Below are positions 50,633 to 59,920 of a stretch of DNA of 64,000 nt, piece by piece. The stretch is from positions 1 through 64,000 of the forward strand of contig JALHPU010000022.1 of assembly GCA_022842325.1 (NCBI GenBank), written 5' to 3'. Position numbers and translations under genes: made by a program. Below the pieces are notes generated by a model. It did no database searches, was not told where the DNA came from, and was given only the letters and a program-made list of their open reading frames with translations. Source of the stretch: Sulfuritalea sp. (GTDB taxonomy: Bacteria > Pseudomonadota > Gammaproteobacteria > Burkholderiales > Rhodocyclaceae). Positions within the stretch are counted from its first letter, which is position 1, and each line of letters starts with the position of its first letter.

Positions 50633-53032
50633 CTACCGGCCGTGCCAGTAGCGCCTTCGCTCGGCACGCTCGTGGCGAAAGCCGATGCCGCTGCTGTCGA
50701 GGCTGACCCTGACGGCGCCATCGGCATCCGTACGATGCAGCCGGGCGCCGCTTTGCAGGTAACGCGCGACGACTTCCTCTTTCGGATGGCCGAAGCGGTT
50801 GCGATAGCCGACCGGGAAGATCACGTCGCGCGCCGCCACCGCGGCGATGAACTCGGGCGTCGATGAGGTCTTGCTGCCGTGGTGCGGCACCGTCATCACC
50901 GCAGCGGCCAGTTCGGCCGGATGCTGCCTGAGCAGCGTGCGTTCCGATACCGCCTCGATGTCCGAACTCAGCAGCATCGACTGACCGGCTGCCGTGACGC
51001 GCAGCACGCAACTGAGATCGTTGGTCTTGCGCGACAGCGGCTCGGCGCCGGGATGCAGCATCTCGAAGCGCACGCCGTCCCAGTCCCAGGCATCGCCGTC
51101 GCGGCACAACTCGTGCGGCACCGGCTGCGCCGACAGGGCATGCTCGAACGGCAGCGAAGTTTTCAGCAGCGCTACAGGGAGCGCCGCCAGCACCGAAGCC
51201 GCACCGCCCTCGTGGTCCTTGTCGGCATGGCTGACCACCAGCGCATCCAGGCCGCGCACGCCCATCGCCCGCAGGTAGGGCGCGATGATCCGGTTGCCGC
51301 TGTCGGCGTCGGCCGAGAATGCCGGCCCGGCATCGAACAGCAGGTCGTGACCGGAGGTCTGCACATGGATCGCCAGGCCCTGGCCGACGTCGAGCACGTT
51401 TATCGCCGCGGCGCCAGCTGCAGGACGCAGCGGCAGCACCGTCAGCAGCGGCAGAAAACCCAACAGGCCCAGCCAGCGCGCCGGAAAGCCGCGCGGCAGC
51501 AGCAGCCAGATGCCGCCGGCCAGCGCCAGCAGCACCGACCACGCCGGCGGCGCCGCCTGTTGCCAGATCGCCAGCGGCAGGCCGGCGAGCCAGTCGATGA
51601 AGATCATCAGCCAGGCCGTGAGCAGATGCGCCAAAGACAGCAGCGGATCGAGCAGCGGCAGGCTGCCCAGCAGCGCCAGCGGCGTGATCACAAAGCTGAC
51701 CAGCGGAATCGCAAGCGCATTGGCCAATGGCGAAACCAGCGAAAACTGCTGGAACAGGGCCAGCAGCGCCGGCAGCATGCCCAGCGTGACGGCCCACTGC
51801 GCGCGTCCCCATTCCTGCAGCCAATGTGCCGGGCCCAGCCGCCCGCTGCCGATATGGAACAGCAGCGCCACGGCGCCGAAGGACAACCAGAAGCCGGCCG
51901 CCAGCACCGCCCAGGGATCGAGCAGCAGCACCAGCAGCAGCGCCAGCAACAGCACGCGCGAACCGGCAATCTCGCGCGCCGTGAGGCGTGCCGCGACCAC
52001 CACGCCAAGCATGTACAGCGTGCGTTGCGCCGGCACGGCGAAGCCCGCCAGCAGGCAATACACGAAGGCCGCCAGAAAACCGCCGACCGCCGCCGCATGC
52101 TGCGCCGGAATGCGCAGCGGCAGGCGTGCCGAGCGCCGCCACAACCAATTCACGAGCAGATAGGCCAGCCCGGCCAGCATGGTCACGTGCAAACCGGAGA
52201 TGCTCATCAGGTGGGTGATGCCGGTACGGGCGAAGGTCTGCCACAGGCCGGGATCGATCGCATGCTGGTCGCCGATCGCCAGCGCGATCAAGACGCCTGC
52301 GTAAGGGGCCTCGGGCAGCGCAGTGCGAAAACGGTCGCGAATGGTTTCGCGCAGCATTTCCACCGCGTAGCCCGGCTGCCATACCCGGGCGTCGATGCGT
52401 TGCGCGCTGCGCGGACGCACGTAGCCGGTGGCGCGAATGCCGCGCTCGAAAAGCCAGGCCTCGTAATCGAAGCCATGCGGATTGAGGTTGCCGTGCGGAC
52501 GCTTCAGGCGCACCGTGAAGCGCCAACGCTCGCCGGCACGGACGGGGATCAGCGGCGAGGCTTCTTCGTCGGCATCATCACGGGCGCGGTACCAGGCCAG
52601 GGAAATGTGCGGCGGTACGCCGGCTACCGCCTGCTCGACGTCGAACTCGAAGCGCACGCCGCGCTCCAGCGCCTGCGGCAGGCCGGCGACCACGCCGGAC
52701 AACTCGATGTCGCGGCCCTCGAGCGCCGCCGGCAGTTCGTCGGCCAGGCGCAGTTGCGCAAAGGCGGCTGCCCAGACGAAGCCGATTGCGGCTGCAGCGG
52801 CGGCGAGCAGTGCGGATGCGGCGAATCGCCGTGTCGCCAGCGCCGACTCCGGGGATACCGCTTCGCATAACTCTCGGGGTTCCGCTGTCCATGGTTTCAG
52901 CAGCCAGCGACGCAAGCCAAAGAACAACACAGCACCACCCGCCAGACCTGCCAGCCAGGGAAGGTCGGGCAAGGCTGCTTGCTGCTGCAACAGCCAGATA
53001 CCACCGGTGAAGGCGAGGACAAAAAGGCGCAT
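50633..53032 (-). CDS. comEC: Competence DNA-uptake channel ComEC/Rec2
   Basis: A 799-residue inner-membrane protein that imports single-stranded DNA in natural transformation. The N-terminus has membrane helices, then an OB-type domain ('GRDIELSGVVAGLPQ'). The competence domain begins at 'GDQHAIDPGLWQTFARTGITHL' in part with 'SISGLHVTML'. The C-terminal metallo-beta-lactamase domain has 'INVLDVGQGLAIHV', 'VVSHADKDHEGG' and 'VPHHGSKTSSTPEF'. All parts are present, so competence is plausible. Residues 'ESALATRRFAAS' near position 63 derive from a dispersed element copy. Confidence 0.93.
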   Translation of the reverse strand: MRLFVLAFTGGIWLLQQQAALPDLPWLAGLAGGAVLFFGLRRWLLKPWTAEPRELCEAVSPESALATRRFAASALLAAAAAAIGFVWAAAFAQLRLADELPAALEGRDIELSGVVAGLPQALERGVRFEFDVEQAVAGVPPHISLAWYRARDDADEEASPLIPVRAGERWRFTVRLKRPHGNLNPHGFDYEAWLFERGIRATGYVRPRSAQRIDARVWQPGYAVEMLRETIRDRFRTALPEAPYAGVLIALAIGDQHAIDPGLWQTFARTGITHLMSISGLHVTMLAGLAYLLVNWLWRRSARLPLRIPAQHAAAVGGFLAAFVYCLLAGFAVPAQRTLYMLGVVVAARLTAREIAGSRVLLLALLLVLLLDPWAVLAAGFWLSFGAVALLFHIGSGRLGPAHWLQEWGRAQWAVTLGMLPALLALFQQFSLVSPLANALAIPLVSFVITPLALLGSLPLLDPLLSLAHLLTAWLMIFIDWLAGLPLAIWQQAAPPAWSVLLALAGGIWLLLPRGFPARWLGLLGFLPLLTVLPLRPAAGAAAINVLDVGQGLAIHVQTSGHDLLFDAGPAFSADADSGNRIIAPYLRAMGVRGLDALVVSHADKDHEGGAASVLAALPVALLKTSLPFEHALSAQPVPHELCRDGDAWDWDGVRFEMLHPGAEPLSRKTNDLSCVLRVTAAGQSMLLSSDIEAVSERTLLRQHPAELAAAVMTVPHHGSKTSSTPEFIAAVAARDVIFPVGYRNRFGHPKEEVVARYLQSGARLHRTDADGAVRVSLDSSGIGFRHERAERRRYWHGR
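52823..52850 (-). repeat. Dispersed palindromic element, copy 10 (inside comEC)
   Basis: On the minus strand: GGAGTCGGCGCTGGC, GAC, ACGGCGATTC. A full-length copy within the coding sequence, in a region between the first membrane helices. Confidence 0.55.
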
Positions 53033-53080
53033 GGCGATTATTAGACCATGCGCCTTGCATCGGCCGCAGCCGATGCGGAA

Positions 53081-53671
53081 TCAGGCGTGCAGCGCGGCGC
53101 TGATCTCGGCGAAGTTCTGCGCGATCTCGATGGTTTCCACCGGCTCGCCAAGCTGCAGGGCGATCTGGGAACAGGACAAGAGGCCGCGCAGGACCTGGTG
53201 CCCGTCGGCGCCTTCATCCACCACGGCAGCATGGCGCCGCCCGGAAGCCTTCAGCGTCGCCACGACATGGCCGACGTGGGCGTGCAGCACGTCGTCCATG
53301 CTGATCACCTCAAGACGGCTGGCCGGGGTCATGATGTCGCGCACCAGCGCATCTTCACGAGCAATGCCGCGCGCGCTGATGCACTGCAGCGTCTTCTCGC
53401 CGATCAGGTCGTTCGAGGTAATGATGCCGACCACCAGATTGTCGACATCGACCACCAGCAGCAGATGCACCTTGCGGCGGCGCATGACGCGCGCCGCGGT
53501 ATCGACGCTGACATCGGGATCGATGGTGAAGGCGGTGGCCTTTTTGAAATCGGTCATCACGGCCACCGCGGCATCGTCGAACGTGACCCGGGGCGGCAGC
53601 TCATGGCCGGGGGTGTGGAAACTGGTCTGGGGCTGCAAGGGCCGACGAGGCAATACGGAATATTGGCGCAT
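53081..53671 (-). CDS. CBS-domain pair protein
   Basis: A 196-residue protein with a tandem CBS pair from about residue 45: 'DFKKATAFTIDPDVSVDTAA' and 'GIITSNDLIGEK' form the first, 'VRDIMTPASRLEVISMDDVL' and 'HVVATLKASGRRHAAVVDEG' the second. CBS pairs sense adenylates. No catalytic domain is fused. The ATG at 53671 follows GGAGG; an upstream frame extension is not needed. Partners are not apparent from the neighbours. Confidence 0.88.
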   Translation of the reverse strand: MRQYSVLPRRPLQPQTSFHTPGHELPPRVTFDDAAVAVMTDFKKATAFTIDPDVSVDTAARVMRRRKVHLLLVVDVDNLVVGIITSNDLIGEKTLQCISARGIAREDALVRDIMTPASRLEVISMDDVLHAHVGHVVATLKASGRRHAAVVDEGADGHQVLRGLLSCSQIALQLGEPVETIEIAQNFAEISAALHA

Positions 53672-53945
53672 GATGTTTCCTCCTGGATACGGTTTCGGAT
53701 CCGCCTCTGCGTGCGGGTTATGACCATTCTTCGCGCCAATGGTGCCCGCCGTCCAAACCATTTTTTTGATGTGGCCATTTATTCAATCCGGATTAATGCG
53801 GTGCAGCACGATTTCGCAGCCTCGCGTGCAGCGTCACCAAACCAGTGGTAGCAGGCATGGTAGGTGATCAGCCGCGCGCCCGAGGGCGACAAAAATGCTG
53901 CGGGCACGCTTGAGCGATAATCTCGGCATTCCCTCAGGAGCCGCC

Positions 53946-54644
53946 ATGAGCTACGTGATTTCCCCTGCCCCGATTCCGACCGTGCCCGTCGCCGGCAGCG
54001 CCGACAGTTTTCCGGTGCGGCGCATCTACTGCGTCGGCCGCAACTATGCGGCGCACGCCCGCGAGATGGGGTCGGACCCCGAGCGCGAGCCGCCCTTCTT
54101 CTTCTGCAAGCCGGCCGATGCCGTCGTGCCGGCGGCGCCGGGTGCCACGGGGAACATCGCCTATCCGCCACAAACAGCCAACTATCACCACGAAGTGGAA
54201 CTGGTGGTGGCGATCGGCAAGCGCGGCGCCAACATCGCCAGGGAAGCCGCGCACGAGCATGTCTGGGGCTATACCGTCGGTTTCGACATGACCCGCCGCG
54301 ACCTGCAGTTCGCCCTGCGCGACAAGGGCCGGCCCTGGGAACTGGGCAAGGCCTTCGACCAGTCGGCGCCGATCGCCCCGCTGGTGCCCGTCAGCCGCTG
54401 CGGCCACCCCGGCAGCGGGCGGGTCTGGCTGACGGTCAATGGCAGGACGAAACAGGAAGGCGACCTCGCCGACCTGATCTGGTCGGTGCCGGAAACCATC
54501 GCCCACCTTTCGCAGTATTTCGAGCTGTGCCCGGGCGACCTGATCTTCACCGGCACGCCGGAAGGGGTCGGCCCGGTCGTGAGGGGCGACCTGGTCGCCG
54601 GCGGCGTGGCAGGCATCGGCGAACTGTCGATCCGCATCGTCTGA
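53946..54644 (+). CDS. Fumarylacetoacetate hydrolase family protein
   Basis: A 232-residue FAH-family enzyme. 'IYCVGRNYAAHAREMGSDPE' is the usual start, 'YHHEVELVVAIGKRG' and 'GYTVGFDMTRRDLQF' supply the metal-binding Glu/Glu/Asp, and 'PGDLIFTGTPEGVGPV' is the C-terminal signature. This subgroup includes fumarylpyruvate hydrolase and 2-hydroxyhepta-2,4-diene-1,7-dioate isomerase, acting in aromatic compound breakdown. CAGGAG precedes the ATG. It lies 22 bases upstream of the DUF2062 gene. Confidence 0.92.
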   Translation: MSYVISPAPIPTVPVAGSADSFPVRRIYCVGRNYAAHAREMGSDPEREPPFFFCKPADAVVPAAPGATGNIAYPPQTANYHHEVELVVAIGKRGANIAREAAHEHVWGYTVGFDMTRRDLQFALRDKGRPWELGKAFDQSAPIAPLVPVSRCGHPGSGRVWLTVNGRTKQEGDLADLIWSVPETIAHLSQYFELCPGDLIFTGTPEGVGPVVRGDLVAGGVAGIGELSIRIV

Positions 54645-54666
54645 ACCGCAACCGAAACCATCACCC

Positions 54667-55236
54667 ATGCGCAAGCGCATCCGCAAGATCCTCCCCGATC
54701 ACGAGTCGGTTCGCAGCAACCGCTGGCTGGCGCCGTTCGAGAACACGCTGCTGCATCCGCGGCTGTGGCATCTCAACCGCCGATCGGCGGCCGGCGCCGT
54801 GGCGGCCGGGATGTTCTGCGGGCTGATTCCGGGACCGTTCCAGATGCTCGGGGCGGCGATCTGTGCGGTGATTTTTCGCGTCAATCTGCCGCTGGCGATG
54901 CTGACCACCTTCTACAGCAATCCCTTCACCATCGTGCCGCTCTACATCGTCGCCTTTGCCCTCGGCCAGTTGGCGCTGCCGGGCCCCGGCAAGCCCTTCA
55001 TCATGCCACCCGAGTACGGCACGGATGGACTCGTCGGCTGGACGCATGCACTGATGGCCTGGATGCTCGGCCTCGGCGCACCGCTGGCACTCGGCCTGGT
55101 ACTGCTGGCCCTGGGACTGGCGCTGGCCAGCTATTTCCTGATTCGCGTGGTCTGGCGGTTCTATCTGGTTCGCGCCTGGCACCAGCGGCGCCAGCGACAC
55201 CTGGCTGCAGCGCGCAGTCGCCCCGGAGGCGTCTAG
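54667..55236 (+). CDS. DUF2062 membrane protein
   Basis: A 189-residue inner-membrane protein with the DUF2062 pattern '[20 protein letters not shown]', '[19 protein letters not shown]' and two further hydrophobic helices ending in a basic tail. Function is unknown in the family. Its TAG and the lolD stop on the other strand share the palindrome CTAG, so the two genes are convergent with a 4-base overlap. Confidence 0.88.
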   Translation: MRKRIRKILPDHESVRSNRWLAPFENTLLHPRLWHLNRRSAAGAVAAGMFCGLIPGPFQMLGAAICAVIFRVNLPLAMLTTFYSNPFTIVPLYIVAFALGQLALPGPGKPFIMPPEYGTDGLVGWTHALMAWMLGLGAPLALGLVLLALGLALASYFLIRVVWRFYLVRAWHQRRQRHLAAARSRPGGV

Positions 55237-55934
55237 ACCAGCACCCCGTCGGTCAGGTGCAGGCCCCGCCCCGCCCGCGCCGCCAGATCCAGGTCGTGCG
55301 TCACCAGCACCAGCGCCGCCTGATGCTCGCGACACAGTTCCAGCAAGAGGCCGAACACCGCATCGGCTGCAGCGCGATCCAGGTTGCCGGTCGGTTCGTC
55401 GGCCAGCAGGCAGGCCGGTTTCGTCACCAGGGCGCGCGCCACCGCCACGCGCTGGCGTTCGCCGCCGGACAGTGCACCCGGGCGATGGGTCAGCCGGTGG
55501 CCAAGCCCGACCCGTTCGAGAACGGCCCGCGCCTGCTGTTCCGCCGCCGCGCGATCCATGCGCCGAATCAGCAGCGGCATGGCAACATTCTCGAGCGCGG
55601 TGAATTCCATCAGCAGGTGATGGAACTGATAGACGAAGCCCAGCGACCGGTTGCGCAGGCGCCCGCGTTCGGCCTCGCCGACCCGGGCCAGGTCGCTGCC
55701 GTGCAGCAGGACCGTGCCCGCGGTCGGCGTGTCGAGGCCGCCCAGCAGATGCAGCAAGGTGCTCTTGCCCGAACCGCTGGTGCCGACGATGGCCACCGTA
55801 TCGCCGGCGCCGACTTTCAGGTTCACCCCGGTCAGCACCGGCACGTCGGTCTGGCCCTGGTGGAAGATCTTGCTCAGGCCGTGGCACTCGAGCACGGTCT
55901 CGCTTGCCGCGACAGACATCTCCAGATCACTCAT
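55233..55934 (-). CDS. lolD: Lipoprotein-releasing ABC transporter ATPase LolD
   Basis: A 233-residue ABC ATPase. Walker A is '[11 protein letters not shown]', the signature is '[15 protein letters not shown]', Walker B is '[12 protein letters not shown]', and the LolD-specific '[20 protein letters not shown]' fits. It powers extraction of outer-membrane lipoproteins from the inner membrane. The start overlaps the lolC stop by 8 bases; a second ATG lies five codons in. Confidence 0.95.
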   Translation of the reverse strand: MSDLEMSVAASETVLECHGLSKIFHQGQTDVPVLTGVNLKVGAGDTVAIVGTSGSGKSTLLHLLGGLDTPTAGTVLLHGSDLARVGEAERGRLRNRSLGFVYQFHHLLMEFTALENVAMPLLIRRMDRAAAEQQARAVLERVGLGHRLTHRPGALSGGERQRVAVARALVTKPACLLADEPTGNLDRAAADAVFGLLLELCREHQAALVLVTHDLDLAARAGRGLHLTDGVLV

Positions 55935-57180
55935 AGCGCAGCGCCTCCGCCGGTTGCGTGCGCGATGCGCGCCAGCTCGGGTAGAGCGTGGCCAGCAGCG
56001 TGAGGACGAAGGAGGTCACGGCGATGGTGCCGACGTCCGACCAGTGCAGGTCGGAGGGCAGTTCGCTGATGTAATACACATCCTTGGCGAGAAACTTGAG
56101 CCCGAGCAGGCTCTCCAGGGCCGGCACCACGACGTCGATGTTGAGCGCCACGGCCACGCCGCCGCCGATGCCGGCGGCCAGGCCGACGGTGCCGATCAGG
56201 ATGCCCTGGACGATGAAAATGGCCATGATGCTGCGCGGGCTGGCCCCCAGGGTGCGCAGGATGGCAATGTCGGCGCGCTTGTCGGTGACGGCCATGACCA
56301 GCGTGGAGACGATGTTGAAGGCGGCCACGGCGACGATCAGCAGCAGGATCAAAAACATCATGCGCTTCTCGATTTCCACGGCGCGAAAGAAGTTGGCATG
56401 GCTGCGGGTCCAGTCGCTGACCCAGGCATCCATCGGCAGGAAGCGCAGCATTTCGCGGCCGATCTGCGGCGCGGCGAACAGATCGTCGACCTTGAGTCGC
56501 ACGCCGGTCACCCGCTCGTCCATGCGATACAGCTTCTGCGCGTCGCCCATATGGATAAGCGCCAGGCCGGAATCGAATTCGAACATGCCGGCCTCGAAGA
56601 CGCCGACCAGGCGGAACTGCTTGACCCGCGGCAGGATCGCCGCCGGGGTGACCAGGCCTTGCGGGGCGAGCAGGGTCACCTTGTCGCCGGGCCTGGCGCG
56701 CAGGGCACGCGCCAGTTCGCTGCCGAGCACGATGCCGAATTCGTCTGGCCGCAGCATGTCGAGCTTGCCCGACCTCATGTAGCGGGCGAAGTCGGCGACC
56801 TTGTCCTCGGCCTCGGGCAGGATGCCGCGCACCATCACGCCGCGTACCTGTCCGTCGAAGCTCAGCATGCCCTGGGCCTGCACGTAGGGCGCGGCGGCCC
56901 TGACCCGAGGATGCTGCGCGGCGCCCTGGACGACCTTGCTCCAGTCGGCGATCTCGCCGCTTTCGCTGCTGATCTGGACGTGGGAAACCACCCCCAGAAT
57001 CCGCTCGCGCAGCTCCTTCTGGAAGCCGTTCATCACCGACAGCACCACGATCAGCGCCGCCACGCCGAGCGCCAGGCCCAGCATGGAGATCAGCGCAATG
57101 AAGGAGATGAAGCGGTTGCCCGCGCCTTCGCGCGGCTGGGCGCGCGTGTAGCGCAGTCCGATGAGGAGTTCGTAGGTCAT
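55927..57180 (-). CDS. lolC: Lipoprotein-releasing system membrane subunit LolC/E
   Basis: A 417-residue permease with four membrane helices: '[20 protein letters not shown]' near the N-terminus, a large periplasmic domain (about 50-270), and three helices at the end ('[20 protein letters not shown]', '[20 protein letters not shown]', '[19 protein letters not shown]'). The conserved '[15 protein letters not shown]' follows helix 1. Only one Lol permease gene is here, so it may act as a homodimer (LolF-like) or pair with a distant lolE. Confidence 0.93.
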   Translation of the reverse strand: MTYELLIGLRYTRAQPREGAGNRFISFIALISMLGLALGVAALIVVLSVMNGFQKELRERILGVVSHVQISSESGEIADWSKVVQGAAQHPRVRAAAPYVQAQGMLSFDGQVRGVMVRGILPEAEDKVADFARYMRSGKLDMLRPDEFGIVLGSELARALRARPGDKVTLLAPQGLVTPAAILPRVKQFRLVGVFEAGMFEFDSGLALIHMGDAQKLYRMDERVTGVRLKVDDLFAAPQIGREMLRFLPMDAWVSDWTRSHANFFRAVEIEKRMMFLILLLIVAVAAFNIVSTLVMAVTDKRADIAILRTLGASPRSIMAIFIVQGILIGTVGLAAGIGGGVAVALNIDVVVPALESLLGLKFLAKDVYYISELPSDLHWSDVGTIAVTSFVLTLLATLYPSWRASRTQPAEALRYE

Positions 57181-57219
57181 GGCTTCGATGGGCTTGGCGC
57201 CGCATGTTAACATGCGGTC

Positions 57220-58218
57220 ATGCTGACGCTCATCGTGCCCGGCCTTATCTGGACGCGCCAGGCGCTCGCGGATCTGACCTACGACCTGCCCCTGCCCGCC
57301 TTCGCCACCCTGCTCGGCCGTGGCCGGCTGCGCCATCTGCCGCCGGGGGACACTGCATCGGTTCTCGCCGCGGCTACCGGTCTGGTGGCGCCCTTGCCGG
57401 CCGCGGCCTTGCGCCTGCTGGCGCTGCGCGAACATGCGGGAGATGCCGAGTGGCTCTGCCTCGATCCGGTTCGGCTGCGCTTCGATCAGCGCAGCCTGAT
57501 CGTCGACGATCCCCGCCAATTGCAGCTGAGCGAGGCCGAAGCCGCGGAGCTCGCCGTGGCGCTGGCGCCGACTCTTGCCGCGCTGGGCGAACTCGAGGTG
57601 ATCTCGCCCGGCGCCTGGAACCTGCGGCTGCGGGCCCCCGCGCCGGCCTTCCAGGACCTGGCGCAAGCCGCCGGTCGATCCGCTTCCCCCTTGCCGTCGC
57701 ACCCGGACTACGCGCCCTGGCGCCATGCGCTCAACGAGGCGCAGATCATCCTGCACGCCCACCCGGTCAATCAGGCGCGCCAGGCCGCCGGACAGCCGCC
57801 GGTGAATTCGCTCTGGCCCTGGGGTGGTGGCCGCCTGCCGCAGGGCACCGGCAGCCCGCACCGCAGGCTCTGGAGCAACGACCCGGTCGCCCACGGCATC
57901 GCCCGCCTGTTGCAAATCGAAGCCGCGGCGCTTCCCTCCGGTTTCGCCGGGCGCAACGTCGCGGCCACCCTGGCCGTGATCGACGCGCTCGAACAACCGG
58001 CGCGCCGCGGCGATGCGCTGGCCTGGTGCGAGCAGCTGCCCCGTTTCGAGGCCGACTGGCTGGTACCGGCGCGCGATGCGCTGCAGGCAGGCCGTCTTGA
58101 CGCCCTGCGCCTGCTGGCGCCGGGCGAACTCGGCAGCGCGGAACTGCACGTCAGGCGCCGCGACCTGTGGAAATTCTGGCGCAAACCCGGCGCCCTGACC
58201 GGACTGGCGCCCTCATGA
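57220..58218 (+). CDS. RpfE-type/phosphoglycerate mutase-like protein upstream of recJ
   Basis: A 332-residue protein that I recognise as the gene next to recJ in many beta- and gammaproteobacteria, annotated either RpfE-type regulator or cofactor-independent phosphoglycerate mutase-like. Marker segments are 'LTLIVPGLIWTRQALADLTY', 'HPVNQARQAAGQPPVNSLWP' and 'WGGGRLPQG'. It has no signal peptide. Its TGA overlaps the recJ ATG (ATGA). Catalytic residues of true mutases are not evident, so a catalytic role is doubtful. Confidence 0.75.
   Translation: MLTLIVPGLIWTRQALADLTYDLPLPAFATLLGRGRLRHLPPGDTASVLAAATGLVAPLPAAALRLLALREHAGDAEWLCLDPVRLRFDQRSLIVDDPRQLQLSEAEAAELAVALAPTLAALGELEVISPGAWNLRLRAPAPAFQDLAQAAGRSASPLPSHPDYAPWRHALNEAQIILHAHPVNQARQAAGQPPVNSLWPWGGGRLPQGTGSPHRRLWSNDPVAHGIARLLQIEAAALPSGFAGRNVAATLAVIDALEQPARRGDALAWCEQLPRFEADWLVPARDALQAGRLDALRLLAPGELGSAELHVRRRDLWKFWRKPGALTGLAPS
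57552..57577 (-). repeat. Dispersed palindromic element, weak copy 11
   Basis: On the minus strand: CAAGAGTCGGCGCCAGCG, CC, ACGGCG; three changes from the reference. It lies within the RpfE-like gene and could be a chance match. Confidence 0.3.
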
Positions 58219-59915
58219 CCGACGCGACGCGCATCAGTGTGCGCGACATCCCGCCGCGCGCCATTTGGGCGCTCGAGCAGGGCGGCGTGCATCCGTTGCT
58301 GGCCCGGCTCTATGCCGCGCGCGGCATCCGCAGCCCCGACGAACTCGATACCCGCAGCAGCGCCCTGCTCGCGCCGGATCGGCTCAAGGGCACGCGCGAG
58401 GCGGCCACGCTGCTGGCCGACACCATCGCCGCCGGCCGCGGCATCCTGATCGTCGCCGACTACGACTGCGACGGCGCCACGGCCTGCGCCGTCGGCCTGC
58501 GCGCGCTGCGCATGATGGGCGCCAAAGTCGACTACCTGGTGCCTGACCGCTTCGTGCTCGGCTACGGACTTTCGCCGGAAGTCGCGCTGCTGGCGGCCGA
58601 ACGTCAGCCCGATCTGGTGGTCACGGTGGACAACGGCATCGCCAGTGTCGAAGGCGTCGCCGAACTCAAGCGCCGCGGCATCGCGACGCTGATCACCGAC
58701 CACCACCTGCCGGGCGACGAGACTCCCGCCGCCGACGTCATCGTCAACCCCAACCAGCACGGCTGCGATTTCCCGAGCAAGGCGCTGGCCGGCGTCGGCG
58801 TGATGTTCTATGTGGCGCTGGCGCTGCGCGCCGAACTGCGCCGCCGCGGCGCCTACGCCAATGCGCCGGAACCCAACCTGGCCGCCCTGCTCGACCTGGT
58901 GGCGCTGGGCACGGTGGCCGATGTGGTGCCGCTTGACCGCAACAACCGCATCCTGGTCGCGCAGGGCCTGGCGCGCATCCGCGGCGGCCAGATGCAGGCC
59001 GGAATCGCCGCGCTGCTCGCCGTGGCCGGTCGCGAACCGAGCCGCGCCGCGACCTTCGACCTCGGCTTCGCCCTCGGCCCGCGCCTCAACGCCGCCGGCC
59101 GGCTGGCCGACATGTCACTCGGCATCGAATGCCTGGTCACCGACGACCCCAGCCGCGCGATGAACATCGCCCAGGAGCTCGATGCCATCAATCGCCAGCG
59201 GCGCAGCATCGAAGCCGGCATGCGCGAAGATGCCGAACTGCTGCTGGCCTCGCTCGATCCCGGCAACCGCGCCAGCCTGACGCTGTTCGATCCGGGCTGG
59301 CATCAGGGCGTGGTCGGCATCCTCGCCGGTCGCGTCAAGGAAAAGCTGCACCGCCCGACCTTCGCCTTCGCCCGCGGCAATGCCGGAGAACTCAAGGCCT
59401 CCGGCCGTTCGATTCCCGGCCTGCACCTGCGCGACGCGCTGGACCTCGTGGCCAAGCGCCACCCCGACCTGCTGCTGCGCTTCGGCGGCCACGCCGCGGC
59501 GGCCGGACTGACGCTGCACGAAGAGCGCCTGACGGAATTCGAAACCGCCTTCGAAACGGTCTGCCGCGAACTGCTCTCGCCAGCGCAACTGACGCGCACG
59601 CTGGAAACCGACGGCCCGCTGGAGACCGGCTATTACTCGCTCGAAGCAGTACGCCTGATGCAGCAGGAGGTCTGGGGCCAGGCCTTCCCGGCCCCGGTGT
59701 TCGCCGACAGCTTCGAGGTCGTCAGCCAGCGCATCCTGCAGGAGAAGCACCTCAAGCTCAAACTGCAAAAAGCCAATCAGCGCTTCGACGCAATCCAGTT
59801 CAATTTTGCGGAAAGTGCGCCGGAGCGCATCCGCGCCGCCTTCCGGGTCGACATCAACGAATGGAACGGAACGCAGACCGTCCAGCTATTGCTGGAGCAC
59901 TTCGAAGCCTGCTGA
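58215..59915 (+). CDS. recJ: Single-stranded-DNA-specific exonuclease RecJ
   Basis: A 566-residue 5'-3' exonuclease of the DHH family. 'ILIVADYDCDGATACAVGLR' and 'LVVTVDNGIASVEGV' hold metal ligands, 'TLITDHHLPGDE' is the DHH motif, and 'LLRFGGHAAAAGLTL' is the DHHA1 motif. An OB domain follows. It works in RecFOR recombination and mismatch repair; recR is 17 kb away. The start is the ATG overlapping the upstream stop. Confidence 0.95.
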   Translation: MTDATRISVRDIPPRAIWALEQGGVHPLLARLYAARGIRSPDELDTRSSALLAPDRLKGTREAATLLADTIAAGRGILIVADYDCDGATACAVGLRALRMMGAKVDYLVPDRFVLGYGLSPEVALLAAERQPDLVVTVDNGIASVEGVAELKRRGIATLITDHHLPGDETPAADVIVNPNQHGCDFPSKALAGVGVMFYVALALRAELRRRGAYANAPEPNLAALLDLVALGTVADVVPLDRNNRILVAQGLARIRGGQMQAGIAALLAVAGREPSRAATFDLGFALGPRLNAAGRLADMSLGIECLVTDDPSRAMNIAQELDAINRQRRSIEAGMREDAELLLASLDPGNRASLTLFDPGWHQGVVGILAGRVKEKLHRPTFAFARGNAGELKASGRSIPGLHLRDALDLVAKRHPDLLLRFGGHAAAAGLTLHEERLTEFETAFETVCRELLSPAQLTRTLETDGPLETGYYSLEAVRLMQQEVWGQAFPAPVFADSFEVVSQRILQEKHLKLKLQKANQRFDAIQFNFAESAPERIRAAFRVDINEWNGTQTVQLLLEHFEAC

Positions 59916-59920
59916 GCTCC

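Noticed and set aside
49608..52526. A 972-residue minus-strand frame
   Set aside because: Its first two thirds are an Ala/Arg-rich shadow of comEC; only the last 329 residues are a real gene (srkA).
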